Assembly (NCBI RefSeq): GCF_014243395.1
Contig: NZ_JACLCP010000002.1
Span: 124,001 to 188,000 of the forward strand
Length of the DNA: 64,000 nucleotides
Source of the DNA: Winogradskyella flava
GTDB taxonomy: Bacteria > Bacteroidota > Bacteroidia > Flavobacteriales > Flavobacteriaceae
Reading direction: 5' to 3'
In this document: positions 46,839 through 55,201 of the stretch, one piece after another
How positions within the stretch are numbered: position 1 is the first letter of the stretch
Layout of the letters: each line of letters begins with the position of its first letter
Translations under genes and position numbers: made by a program
The notes under the pieces: generated by a model
Seen by the model: the letters and a program-made list of their open reading frames with translations, nothing else
Told to the model about the DNA's origin: nothing
The model's database searches: none

Positions 46839-47405
46839 ATGGCAAGTACATCAGATATTAGAAACGGATTATGTATCAGATATAATCATGATATTTATAA
46901 AATTATTGAATTTTTACATGTGAAACCTGGCAAGGGGCCAGCATTCGTAAGAACAAAATTAAAAAGTGTAACTACGGGAAAAGTCTTAGATAACACCTTT
47001 TCGGCCGGTCACAAAATTGATGATGTTCGGGTTGAAACTCACAAATTTCAATATTTATATAATGATGGAGAATTCTATCACTTTATGAATGAAGCTGACT
47101 ATACACAAATAAGACTTCTAGAATCTGCATTGGATCGTCCAGATTTAATGAAAGAAGGTGAAGTGGTTACTATTCAAATTAATTCTGAAGATAACATGCC
47201 GCTTTCGGTAGATATGCCAGCAACAGTAATATTAGAAGTAACTGCAACAGAACCTGGTGTAAAAGGAAACACCGCCACAAACGCTACTAAACCTGCAACT
47301 GTTGAGACTGGAGCGTCAGTTAATGTGCCTTTATTTATTAATGAAGGGGACAAGATTAAAATTGAGACGGATAAAGGGACTTACAAAGAGCGCATTAAAG
47401 AATAA
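46839..47405 (+). CDS. efp: Elongation factor P
   Basis: A 188-residue EF-P, relieving ribosome stalling at polyproline. Domain I carries the loop HVKPGKGPAFVRTKLKS with K34-type modification lysine (KPGKGPA), and domains II-III follow with VETHKFQYLYNDGEFYHFM and the OB-fold end VEVTATEPGVKGNTATNAT. Sixty-one bp separate it from lpxA, and it is followed after 6 bp by the second lpxD-like gene, so it is embedded in the lipid A run. Confidence 0.96.
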   Translation: MASTSDIRNGLCIRYNHDIYKIIEFLHVKPGKGPAFVRTKLKSVTTGKVLDNTFSAGHKIDDVRVETHKFQYLYNDGEFYHFMNEADYTQIRLLESALDRPDLMKEGEVVTIQINSEDNMPLSVDMPATVILEVTATEPGVKGNTATNATKPATVETGASVNVPLFINEGDKIKIETDKGTYKERIKE

Positions 47406-47411
47406 TAATTT

Positions 47412-48347
47412 TTGAAATTCCCAAAACCACATACTTTAGAGCAAATCGCAAATCTTATTGGTTGTGAATTTATAGGTTCTGATGACTTTCCTATTTTAGG
47501 AATGAATGAAATCCATGTAGTAGAGCCTGGTGACATTGTATTTGTCGATCATCCTAAGTACTACGATAAAGCTTTAGAATCGGCCGCAACTATAGTTTTG
47601 ATCAACAAAGAAGTAGATTGTCCTGATGGTAAAGCACTTTTAATTTCAGATGATCCTTTTCGGGATTTTAATAAGCTTACAGAGCATTTTAAGCCTTTTC
47701 GCTCATCAAATGCAGCCATCGCGTCCGATGCTATAATAGGTGAGGGCACAATTATACAGCCTAACTGCTTTATTGGGAATAATGTTAGCATTGGAAAGAA
47801 TTGTATAATTCATTCCAATGTCAGTATCTATGACGATACCATCATCAGTGATAATGTTACTATTCACGCAGGAACTATACTAGGAGCCAGTGCCTTTTAT
47901 TATAAGAATCGACCTGAGGGTTATGACCAGTTAAAATCCGGAGGTCGCGTTATTATTGAAAATCATGTAGATATTGGTGCACTTTGTACGATTGATAGAG
48001 GTGTTACCGGAGATACTACTATTGGAGAAGGCTCTAAACTAGATAACCATATACAAATTGGTCATGACACTGTTTTAGGAAAAAAATGCCTTATAGCCGC
48101 TCATACAGCTGTAGCCGGTTGTGTGGTTATCGAAGATAACGTCACCCTTTGGGGGCAGGTTGGCGTTAAAAGTGGCATCACCATCAAAAAAGGTACAGTC
48201 CTCTTTGCGCAATCTGGCTTAGGTCATACCACGGAAGCAGGAAAGACGTATTTCGGATCACCAGCACAAGAAGCGAGATCTTTTTTTAAGGATAGAGCTT
48301 ATATAAAGAAGATTCCAGAAATATTAAAAAAACTAAAAGATCAATAA
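47412..48347 (+). CDS. Second LpxD-like N-acyltransferase with TTG start
   Basis: A 311-residue paralogue of the LpxD encoded 3.8 kb upstream. The N-terminal uridine-binding-like domain (PHTLEQIANLIGCEFIGSDD) and beta-helix with LDNHIQIGHDTVLGKKCLIA (His conserved) are both present. It starts with TTG: an in-frame TAA lies at 47406-47408, and the first domain would be lost with a later start. Sequence is clearly divergent from the first LpxD, so this is an old duplication; many Bacteroidetes keep such a copy. It may act in lipid A or on another sugar. Confidence 0.88.
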   Translation: MKFPKPHTLEQIANLIGCEFIGSDDFPILGMNEIHVVEPGDIVFVDHPKYYDKALESAATIVLINKEVDCPDGKALLISDDPFRDFNKLTEHFKPFRSSNAAIASDAIIGEGTIIQPNCFIGNNVSIGKNCIIHSNVSIYDDTIISDNVTIHAGTILGASAFYYKNRPEGYDQLKSGGRVIIENHVDIGALCTIDRGVTGDTTIGEGSKLDNHIQIGHDTVLGKKCLIAAHTAVAGCVVIEDNVTLWGQVGVKSGITIKKGTVLFAQSGLGHTTEAGKTYFGSPAQEARSFFKDRAYIKKIPEILKKLKDQ

Positions 48348-48758
48348 ATGTCCACACTAGAAGTAGTTAAAGCCTTTTATAATTCAGATTTAGCAAATGA
48401 CTCTGATGTCGTTTCTCGTTGTTTTCATAAGGATTGTGAATTACATTGGACAAATAGTCAAGGCTTTAAACTACTTAAATACAACGATCTCACTGAATTT
48501 TTTAATCAAACAAGAAAAGCGTTTGATAATCTGAGATTTGAATTCACGCATTTAATTGAGTCAGGTTCAACAATTGTTACTAGGCATACTTTGTTTGGTT
48601 CTGCTATTGAAGATTCAAGCAATGAAACAGCTTTAGGTCATTTTTCAGCAATATGGGAAATCAAGGACGGCAAGCTATATAGAGGTTACGAAATAAGTCA
48701 ACAGGCAGATGAAAACAATGCAGAAAGTATGGCTTCTTTCTCAGAAAGAAAAATATAA
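48348..48758 (+). CDS. SnoaL/NTF2-like protein
   Basis: A 136-residue protein with the NTF2-like layout: N-terminal VVKAFYNSDLANDSDVVSRC helix, then a strand-rich part with HWTNSQGFKLLKYNDL, and LGHFSAIWEIKDGKLYRGYE at the end. It is a small cytoplasmic protein of unknown role; the SnoaL-like group includes polyketide cyclases and isomerases. Its ATG overlaps the stop region of the lpxD2 gene by zero bases (directly adjacent), so it is probably the last gene of the lpx operon. Confidence 0.75.
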   Translation: MSTLEVVKAFYNSDLANDSDVVSRCFHKDCELHWTNSQGFKLLKYNDLTEFFNQTRKAFDNLRFEFTHLIESGSTIVTRHTLFGSAIEDSSNETALGHFSAIWEIKDGKLYRGYEISQQADENNAESMASFSERKI

Positions 48759-48788
48759 AAAGAGCTCGTATTTACGTATCAAAACTCT

Positions 48789-48796
48789 TATTTTTG
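48789..48796 (+). promoter_or_regulatory. Bacteroidetes -7 box (TATTTTTG) for sucD
   Basis: TATTTTTG fits TAnnTTTG, 40 bp before the sucD ATG, in the 78-bp gap after the SnoaL-like gene. Confidence 0.5.
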
Positions 48797-48836
48797 CACA
48801 ATTAAATTTATTAAAACTTAAAAACAACAATATCTA

Positions 48837-49709
48837 ATGAGCGTTTTAGTTAATAAGGATTCCAAAATTATAGTACAGGGTTTCACGGGTAGCGAAGGGA
48901 CATTCCATGCTAGTCAGATGATAGAATATGGTACCAATGTGGTAGGAGGTGTTACACCAGGTAAAGGCGGACAGACCCATTTGGATAAGCCTGTTTTTAA
49001 TACAGTGGCAGAAGCTGTTGAAAAGGTTGGTGCAGATACTACTATAATTTTTGTTCCTCCGGCGTTTGCTGCAGATGCCATTATGGAAGCTGCTAATGCA
49101 GGTATCAAGGTTATTATTACAATTACTGAAGGAATTCCTGTTGCAGACATGATTAAGGCGGCTGATTACATAAAAGATAGAGATTGTCGTTTAGTAGGCC
49201 CTAATTGTCCAGGAGTGATCACTCCAGGTGAGGCAAAAGTGGGTATTATGCCTGGTTTTGTTTTCAAATCAGGTAAAGTAGGGATTGTTTCCAAATCAGG
49301 AACCTTGACATATGAAGCTGCTGATCAAGTAGTAAAGCAAGGTTTAGGTATAACTACAGCTATTGGTATTGGTGGTGATCCAATCATCGGCACAACAACT
49401 AAAGAAGCTGTTGAGTTATTAATTAATGATCCTGAAACCGAAGCCGTAGTTATGATTGGCGAGATAGGTGGTCAATTAGAGGCTGATGCAGCGAACTGGT
49501 ATAAAGAAAGTGGAAGCAAAAAGCCTATTGTAGGATTTATTGCTGGCGAAACTGCACCTGCAGGACGTACTATGGGACATGCTGGCGCTATTGTAGGCGG
49601 TAGCGATGATACAGCCCAAGCTAAAAAGAAAATTATGAGAGCATGCGGGATTCACGTTGTGGATTCTCCTGCTGAAATAGGTAAGAGAGTAGCTGAAGTA
49701 TTAGGCTAG
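48837..49709 (+). CDS. sucD: Succinyl-CoA ligase, alpha subunit
   Basis: A 290-residue SucD of the TCA cycle. The CoA-binding N-terminal domain has [20 protein letters not shown] and [11 protein letters not shown]; the ligase domain has [35 protein letters not shown], and the phosphohistidine loop [13 protein letters not shown]. Length is standard. The beta subunit gene (sucC) is not adjacent, which is usual in flavobacteria. A terminator follows. Confidence 0.96.
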   Translation: MSVLVNKDSKIIVQGFTGSEGTFHASQMIEYGTNVVGGVTPGKGGQTHLDKPVFNTVAEAVEKVGADTTIIFVPPAFAADAIMEAANAGIKVIITITEGIPVADMIKAADYIKDRDCRLVGPNCPGVITPGEAKVGIMPGFVFKSGKVGIVSKSGTLTYEAADQVVKQGLGITTAIGIGGDPIIGTTTKEAVELLINDPETEAVVMIGEIGGQLEADAANWYKESGSKKPIVGFIAGETAPAGRTMGHAGAIVGGSDDTAQAKKKIMRACGIHVVDSPAEIGKRVAEVLG

Positions 49710-49730
49710 AAACTCCCTTGTCAAACTGTT

Positions 49731-49763
49731 AAAAACCTTACAAAATCTTGTGAGGTTTTTTTA
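49731..49763 (+). terminator. Intrinsic terminator after sucD
   Basis: Stem AAAAACCTTACAA (49731-49743) / TTGTGAGGTTTTT with a short loop and one G-U pair, followed by a T-run. Confidence 0.75.
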
Positions 49764-49785
49764 TGTCGTCGTAATTTGTAATTGG

Positions 49786-49793
49786 TATATTTG
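49786..49793 (+). promoter_or_regulatory. Bacteroidetes -7 box (TATATTTG) for fabG
   Basis: TATATTTG fits TAnnTTTG and lies 50 bp before the fabG ATG, just after the sucD terminator. Confidence 0.45.
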
Positions 49794-49843
49794 AAAAGGG
49801 CATTTGCCTAAAAAGTAAATCTAACCAACCGAAATATATAAAG

Positions 49844-50590
49844 ATGAAACTATTAGAAGGAAAAACAGCAATCATAACAGGTGCAAGTCGTGGTATTGGT
49901 AAAGGTATTGCCGAAGTTTTTGCACAGCACGGTGCAAATGTAGCATTTACTTATAGTTCTTCTGTGGAAGCTGCTAAGGCTTTAGAAAATGAATTAAATG
50001 CTCAAGGCATTAAAGCAAAAGGCTACCAAAGTAATGCTGCAAGTTTTGAGGAAGCTCAAGAATTAGCAGAAGATGTATTGGAAGACTTTGGAGCTATTGA
50101 TATCCTTGTGAACAATGCCGGCATTACAAAAGATAACCTCTTAATGCGAATGGGAGAGGAGGATTTTGATAAGGTCATAGAAGTGAATCTAAAATCTGTA
50201 TTCAATATGACTAAGGCCGTCCAGCGCACTATGCTAAAGCAACGCAAAGGCTCTATTATTAATATGAGTTCTGTGGTTGGTGTCAAAGGAAATGCTGGGC
50301 AAACCAACTATGCAGCATCTAAAGCAGGTATTATAGGGTTTTCTAAATCCGTCGCATTAGAATTAGGGTCTAGAAATATTAGAAGCAATGTCATTGCTCC
50401 TGGTTTTATTGAAACCGAAATGACAGCTAAGCTAGATGAAGAAACCGTAAAAGGCTGGAGGGCTGCAATTCCTTTAAAGCGAGGAGGTTCACCAGAAGAT
50501 ATAGCCAATGCATGCGTGTTCCTTGCTAGTGATATGAGTGCATATGTCACTGGACAGACGCTTAATGTCGATGGAGGAATGTTAACGTAG
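49844..50590 (+). CDS. fabG: 3-oxoacyl-[ACP] reductase
   Basis: A 248-residue SDR enzyme of fatty acid elongation, reducing 3-oxoacyl-ACP with NADPH. NAD(P) loop TGASRGIGKGIA (13-24), NNAG near 90, catalytic Ser in NMSSVVGVKGNAGQ and the YAASKAG motif (Tyr-xxx-Lys) near 152 are all present, with the C-terminal YVTGQTLNVDGGM. Length and motifs are standard FabG. It has its own promoter box. Confidence 0.93.
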   Translation: MKLLEGKTAIITGASRGIGKGIAEVFAQHGANVAFTYSSSVEAAKALENELNAQGIKAKGYQSNAASFEEAQELAEDVLEDFGAIDILVNNAGITKDNLLMRMGEEDFDKVIEVNLKSVFNMTKAVQRTMLKQRKGSIINMSSVVGVKGNAGQTNYAASKAGIIGFSKSVALELGSRNIRSNVIAPGFIETEMTAKLDEETVKGWRAAIPLKRGGSPEDIANACVFLASDMSAYVTGQTLNVDGGMLT

Positions 50591-50601
50591 CGCAAAATAT
50601 A

Positions 50602-51192
50602 ATGAAAAAAACAATATATTTTTTTGCATTTCTAATTAGCAATTATTGTTTTGGGCAAAGTAATATTTTGACTGACTCAATTCTAAAACCTGGAATATAT
50701 TTGAGTGTAGACCATATTTCAAATAATCATCCAATTGATCTAACTAACCTAAAGATCAAAAAAGACAGTGTTAAATATGGAACTGTTGGAAATACAAAGT
50801 ATATGACAGTCTACGCTCTAGATATAACAAAAGATGAAGCGAAAAGAATTGGCAATATTCTAGGCTTTTGTGACGGTAAAAATATTTACCTATCACCTTT
50901 CTCGAATAGCTATTCAAAAGGAGCCTCATTTCATAAAACCGAAAAGATTGGCCATTTCTTATATTTTAATGGAATTAAAGAAGTAAATATGCCGCAGCAA
51001 AATTTATTTTGGTTAACCGATTGCCAAAACTTGGTAGACTTAAATAAAAAAGAATTGGTCAGTAATTTAACTAATGGTAAACTTAAAAAAATCATTTCTA
51101 ACAATAAAGAATTACTAAATAGGTTTAAAAAGGAAAAAAAGAAGAGTACAGTATATAGAAAATACTTGAAAGAGTATTGTGAAGTTAAATAA
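50602..51192 (+). CDS. Secreted protein of unknown function
   Basis: A 196-residue protein with an N-terminal signal peptide (about 1-18, cleavage near YCFGQ). The mature part is basic, with LKIKKDSVKYGTVGNTKYMT and a lysine-rich tail near 158-190; it has three Cys residues (FCDGK, TDCQN, YCEVK). I recognise no family. It sits between fabG and the VWA-type gene, 11 bp after the fabG stop. Base use looks slightly more AT-rich than its neighbours, which would suit a recent acquisition, but I cannot measure that reliably by eye. Confidence 0.6.
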   Translation: MKKTIYFFAFLISNYCFGQSNILTDSILKPGIYLSVDHISNNHPIDLTNLKIKKDSVKYGTVGNTKYMTVYALDITKDEAKRIGNILGFCDGKNIYLSPFSNSYSKGASFHKTEKIGHFLYFNGIKEVNMPQQNLFWLTDCQNLVDLNKKELVSNLTNGKLKKIISNNKELLNRFKKEKKKSTVYRKYLKEYCEVK

Positions 51193-51218
51193 TTTATTAG
51201 TTCCTGTAAATAGTCTTA

Positions 51219-53252
51219 ATGCAGAACGAGACAATAATATATATGATTATGGCTGGAATAGCAGCGCTTTTATTAGCGCTGTTTCAGTATATATACAAAT
51301 CGAAAGTTAAATCTAACATAAAATATGTCCTCCTTGCTCTTAGGGCCATATCAATCTTCGGAATATTACTATTGCTCATCAATCCAAAATTTGAATCTAA
51401 CACCTATTATGACGAAAAACCTACATTAGTTGTAGCTGTAGATAATTCGCAGTCTGTTTCTTATTTGGAGCAAAATGAAAATGTCAATGAGATTTTAGAA
51501 ACGCTCGAATCCAATGCTAAACTGAAAGAACGTTTTGAAATAAAAACATACAGTTTTGGAAAATCGGTAAGCGACTTGGATAGTCTAAATTATAATGAAC
51601 GACAATCAAATATTTCACAAGCCTTAAAACAATTTGGTGAAGTCTACGCTAATCAGACGGCGCCAATAGTAGTAGTTACAGACGGTAACCAAACTTACGG
51701 ATCGGATTATAGCTATATTTCCAAATCAGTAAAACAACCTTTATATCCTATTATTCTTGGGGATTCTACAATATATTCTGACCTGAGCATTAAACAACTC
51801 AATGTAAATCGTTATGTGTACTTAAAGAATAAATTTCCTATAGAGATTATTGTTAATTATAATGGGAACGAATTAATAAATACGGAGTTAAAGATTTACT
51901 CTGGTAATTCTGTAGTATTTAGAGAGGCGCTTCAATTTGATGCTTCTAAGACTTCAGAAATTATATCTACAGCGCTAACTGCTAATAGTGTGGGTGTTAA
52001 AACCTATCGTGTAGAATTAAATCCACTAAACAATGAAAAGAATACCGTCAATAATTCTAAAAATTTTGGCGTTGAAGTTATAGATCAGAAGACCAATATT
52101 GCTTTAGTTTACGATAGATTACATCCAGATTTGGGTGCTTTGAAAAAAGCTATTGAAAGTAATGAACAACGAAGCGTATCTATTCTTAAACCACAAGACT
52201 ACTTAAATCAAATAAATGATTTTCAATTAGTTATTGTCTACAATCCAAATATCAACTTTAATTCAGTTTTAAGTGAAATTTATACGCAAAAATTGAACTC
52301 ATTTATCATAACAGGGACCACAACCAATTGGAATTTGCTCAATAGTTCACAATCCTACTTCAAACAAACCATAACCAATCAAACTGAAGATTTTCAGCCG
52401 CTTTTAAATAGAAACTACAATACATTCATTATAGATAATTTAAGTTTTGAAAATTATCCTCCATTGCAATCAGAATTTGGAAAGTTGGAATTTTTAGTGC
52501 CTCATGATGATATTCTCACTAAATCAGTAAACGGTATCGACACTGGAGAATCCATGCTCTCAACTTTCGAAGTTAATAACACTAAGCACGCTTTGCTAAA
52601 TGGGGAGGGTATTTGGAGATGGCGAGCCCAATCTTTTTTAGACATGGAGAGCTTCAATGATTTCGATAATTTTATGGGTAAATTGGTGCAATACCTAAGT
52701 TCTAATAAAAAGAGAAATCGTATCAACATTGACTACAAATCGTTTTACAACGGTAATGATGATGTGATTATTTCCGCTCAATATTTCAACAAAAATTTTG
52801 AATTCGACGATGCAGCATCATTAACTATTGTTATTAAGAATAAGGAGAACGACAACATAAGGGAAGTACCATTACTCTTAAGCAATGGCAGCTATACCGT
52901 AGATTTAAGTGGTATTGATTCAGGTTCTTATGATTTTACGATAAAACATAATTCAGAGTCGATATCTGCATCTGGCAGCTTTCGGGTTTTGGAATATAAT
53001 GTTGAACAGCAATTCTTAAATGCAGATATTGATAAACTTCAATCTATTGCAAACAATAGTTCTGGTAAGGCATTCTTCGTTTCAGAATATAATAATTTAA
53101 TAGAGAATTTACTTAACGATAATCGATATGTGACCATACAGAAAAGCACTAAAAATATCGTACCTTTGATAGATTGGAAATATCTGCTCGGATTAATAGC
53201 ACTCAGTTTATTTTCTGAGTGGTTTATAAGAAAGTATAACGGACTAATTTAA
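51219..53252 (+). CDS. VWA-type membrane protein of unknown function
   Basis: A 677-residue protein with two N-terminal membrane helices (about 6-25 and 34-55), then a VWA-like domain with LVVAVDNSQSVSYL (MIDAS-like DxSxS) and PIVVVTDGNQTYGSDY (TDG motif), a long periplasmic or cytoplasmic region, and one C-terminal helix (about 650-668) ending EWFIRKYNGLI. The helix-VWA-helix layout recalls BatA/B-type and glutamine-amidotransferase-like membrane proteins of Bacteroidetes, but I cannot name the family. It lies 13 bp before the SPFH gene, suggesting a pair. Confidence 0.75.
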   Translation: MQNETIIYMIMAGIAALLLALFQYIYKSKVKSNIKYVLLALRAISIFGILLLLINPKFESNTYYDEKPTLVVAVDNSQSVSYLEQNENVNEILETLESNAKLKERFEIKTYSFGKSVSDLDSLNYNERQSNISQALKQFGEVYANQTAPIVVVTDGNQTYGSDYSYISKSVKQPLYPIILGDSTIYSDLSIKQLNVNRYVYLKNKFPIEIIVNYNGNELINTELKIYSGNSVVFREALQFDASKTSEIISTALTANSVGVKTYRVELNPLNNEKNTVNNSKNFGVEVIDQKTNIALVYDRLHPDLGALKKAIESNEQRSVSILKPQDYLNQINDFQLVIVYNPNINFNSVLSEIYTQKLNSFIITGTTTNWNLLNSSQSYFKQTITNQTEDFQPLLNRNYNTFIIDNLSFENYPPLQSEFGKLEFLVPHDDILTKSVNGIDTGESMLSTFEVNNTKHALLNGEGIWRWRAQSFLDMESFNDFDNFMGKLVQYLSSNKKRNRINIDYKSFYNGNDDVIISAQYFNKNFEFDDAASLTIVIKNKENDNIREVPLLLSNGSYTVDLSGIDSGSYDFTIKHNSESISASGSFRVLEYNVEQQFLNADIDKLQSIANNSSGKAFFVSEYNNLIENLLNDNRYVTIQKSTKNIVPLIDWKYLLGLIALSLFSEWFIRKYNGLI

Positions 53253-53265
53253 ATAATAAATAATA

Positions 53266-54078
53266 ATGGAAAAATTACCAAAAATCGGACTTCCCATCTT
53301 AATAGGGGTAGTAGTAATTGTAATATTAGTTGCAAAATCTTTAGTTACAATCGGTCCAGGTGAAGGAGGTGTCTTATTTGAGCCACTAGGAAATGGTATT
53401 AATACAGAAAGAACTTATGGTGAGGGCTTTCATATTGTAGCGCCTTGGAACGACATGATAGTTCAAAAAGTTAGGCAACAATCTATTTCAGATAATATGA
53501 ATGTGTTATCAGTAAATGGTCTAGATATCACAGTAAGCGGTACGATTTGGTTTGAGCCAGAATATAAAAACTTAGGGAAACTGATTCAAACTAAAGGTGA
53601 AGATTATATTAGAGAATTATTAAATCCTGCAATTAATGCCGCGGCAAAGAGTGTGGTAGGGCGTTATACTCCAGAACAATTATATTCTAGTAAAAGAGAC
53701 ATTATAGAGTTGGAGATTTTAGAAGAAGTAAGAAAAGAACTTGATGGTCAATATGTAAATGTTAAAAGAGTTTTAGTAGAAAATGTAAAACTACCAACAA
53801 CAATTAAAGATGCTATTGAACGAAAACTTAAGCAAGAACAAGAATCGTTAGAATATGAATTTAGATTAGTCACTGCAAAAAAAGAAGCTGAAAAAGTAAT
53901 TATTGAGGCGCAAGGTAAAGCGGATGCTAACCGTATTTTAAGCGCATCCTTAACGGACAAAATTCTTCAAGACAAAGGTATTGAAGCTACTGTGAAATTA
54001 TCAGAATCTTCTAATAGTAAGGTAATCGTTATAGGTTCTGGAGATAGCGGAATGCCAATTATTTTAGGAAATCAATAA
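53266..54078 (+). CDS. SPFH/Band 7 (prohibitin-like) membrane protein
   Basis: A 270-residue protein: one N-terminal membrane anchor (about 7-28, IGLPILIGVVVIVILVAKSL), SPFH domain from VTIGPGEGGVLFEPLG through LGKLIQTKGEDYI to NVKRVLVENVKLP, then a charged coiled-coil tail (about 175-235) rich in Glu/Lys/Ala and a short hydrophobic end. Prohibitin-like proteins form ring-like membrane assemblies and often modulate FtsH-type proteases. Its close pairing with the VWA-type gene suggests joint action at the membrane (inference). Confidence 0.9.
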   Translation: MEKLPKIGLPILIGVVVIVILVAKSLVTIGPGEGGVLFEPLGNGINTERTYGEGFHIVAPWNDMIVQKVRQQSISDNMNVLSVNGLDITVSGTIWFEPEYKNLGKLIQTKGEDYIRELLNPAINAAAKSVVGRYTPEQLYSSKRDIIELEILEEVRKELDGQYVNVKRVLVENVKLPTTIKDAIERKLKQEQESLEYEFRLVTAKKEAEKVIIEAQGKADANRILSASLTDKILQDKGIEATVKLSESSNSKVIVIGSGDSGMPIILGNQ

Positions 54079-54182
54079 ATACAAAGGCAATTATTAATAA
54101 TATCTTAAAAATTAATTTTTGTTCAATTATTATTTGGAATTATTAAATAATTTTAGCAAACTTTGCTTTAAGAATTAAAGAC

Positions 54183-54236
54183 ATGATTTTTATCCAAACA
54201 CATCATCATTTTCATACAATCGCTCAAGCGAGGTGA
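54183..54236 (+). CDS. His operon leader peptide (17 aa, four His codons)
   Basis: ATG at 54183 opens a 17-codon ORF ending TGA 54234-54236: MIFIQTHHHFHTIAQAR, with His codons at 54201, 54204, 54207 and 54213. It lies just upstream of a terminator and the complete his operon, the classic arrangement of a histidine-attenuation leader. Stalling at the His codons would expose the downstream RNA, while reaching the stop codon would place the ribosome over the antiterminator arm at 54223-54233. This is too short for standard annotation. Confidence 0.85.
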   Translation: MIFIQTHHHFHTIAQAR

Positions 54237-54280
54237 AAATGTATTGGATAAATTAAAATATATTTTAAAACCCGTTTGAG
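54220..54280 (+). promoter_or_regulatory. His attenuator: alternative antiterminator/protector pairing
   Basis: CUCAAGCG (54223-54230) plus GG (54232-54233), with one bulged A at 54231, can pair with CCCGUUUGAG (54271-54280), which is also the left arm of the terminator: 10 pairs including one G-U. The same upstream arm can alternatively close the small hairpin UCGC-UCAA-GCGA (54220-54231). The arms lie within the last leader-peptide codons, so ribosome position decides which structure forms. Confidence 0.75.
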
Positions 54281-54297
54281 AATTCAAACGGGTTTTT
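54267..54297 (+). terminator. His attenuator terminator hairpin
   Basis: Perfect 13-bp stem AAAACCCGTTTGA (54267-54279) / TCAAACGGGTTTT (54284-54296) with loop GAAT and continued T-run, 46 bp upstream of hisG. It lies between the leader peptide and the first structural gene, so it can only regulate the operon downstream, not end the SPFH gene alone. Confidence 0.85.
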
Positions 54298-54342
54298 CAT
54301 TTCAAAAATCTAGTGAGTTCTCAGAGCATACTAATTAATAAC

Positions 54343-55200
54343 ATGAGTAAACTAAAAATTGCAGTTCAAAAATCGGGTCGTCTTCATGACGACTCTATGA
54401 AAATTTTAAAAGAAATTGGTATTTCTATTGATAATGGTAAAGATCAGCTCAAAGCGTCTGCTCGTAACTTTCCATTAGAAGTGTTTTACCTAAGAAATGG
54501 AGATATACCACAATACTTAAAAGATGGCGTAGTAGACGCGGCAATTATTGGTGAGAATGTCTTAATTGAGAAAGGCAATGATATTACAATTGTTGAGCGA
54601 CTAGGTTTTTCTAAATGCAAAGTATCTATTGCTGTGCCTAAATCTTCGGATGCAAAGCGCTTAAAAGATTTAGAAGGAAAGCGTATAGCGACATCTTATC
54701 CAAATACAGTAAATCAGTTTTTAAAAAAACAAGGTGTTAAGGCCAATTTGCACATCATTAATGGCTCAGTAGAAATTGCTCCAAACATTGGTTTGGCAGA
54801 TGGTATTTGTGATATTGTGTCTAGTGGTAGCACTTTATTTAAAAACGGATTAAAAGAGATTGAAGTACTTTTAAAATCTGAAGCCGTATTGACAACATCA
54901 CCAAAAATCTCTGCAGACAATCAGGCAATCATTAATAAGATTCAATTTAGATTAAAATCTGTTTTAAAAGGAAGGCAAAGTAAGTATGTGCTACTGAACG
55001 CTCCAAATGATAAGGTAAAAAACATCATAGATATATTGCCTGGAATGAAGAGCCCGACAGTATTACCCTTGGCAATTGAAGGATGGAGCTCTGTACATTC
55101 TGTAATTAACAAAGGAGAGTTTTGGGAAATTATTGATGAATTAAAAGCCAATGGAGCAGAGAGTATTTTAGTGTGTCCAATCGAAAATATGGTGTTGTAA
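54343..55200 (+). CDS. hisG: ATP phosphoribosyltransferase (long form)
   Basis: A 285-residue HisG, first enzyme of histidine synthesis. It starts KLKIAVQKSGRLHDDS, has the PRPP-binding-type segment DGICDIVSSGSTLFKNGL and a C-terminal ACT-like regulatory domain (about 210-285) with SPTVLPLAIEGWSSVHSVIN. The presence of this domain makes it the long, feedback-controlled form that needs no HisZ. I chose the ATG at 54343 over an in-frame GTG at 54313, because the extra ten residues are unlike the family and lie close to the attenuator. Confidence 0.95.
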   Translation: MSKLKIAVQKSGRLHDDSMKILKEIGISIDNGKDQLKASARNFPLEVFYLRNGDIPQYLKDGVVDAAIIGENVLIEKGNDITIVERLGFSKCKVSIAVPKSSDAKRLKDLEGKRIATSYPNTVNQFLKKQGVKANLHIINGSVEIAPNIGLADGICDIVSSGSTLFKNGLKEIEVLLKSEAVLTTSPKISADNQAIINKIQFRLKSVLKGRQSKYVLLNAPNDKVKNIIDILPGMKSPTVLPLAIEGWSSVHSVINKGEFWEIIDELKANGAESILVCPIENMVL

Positions 55201-55201
55201 T

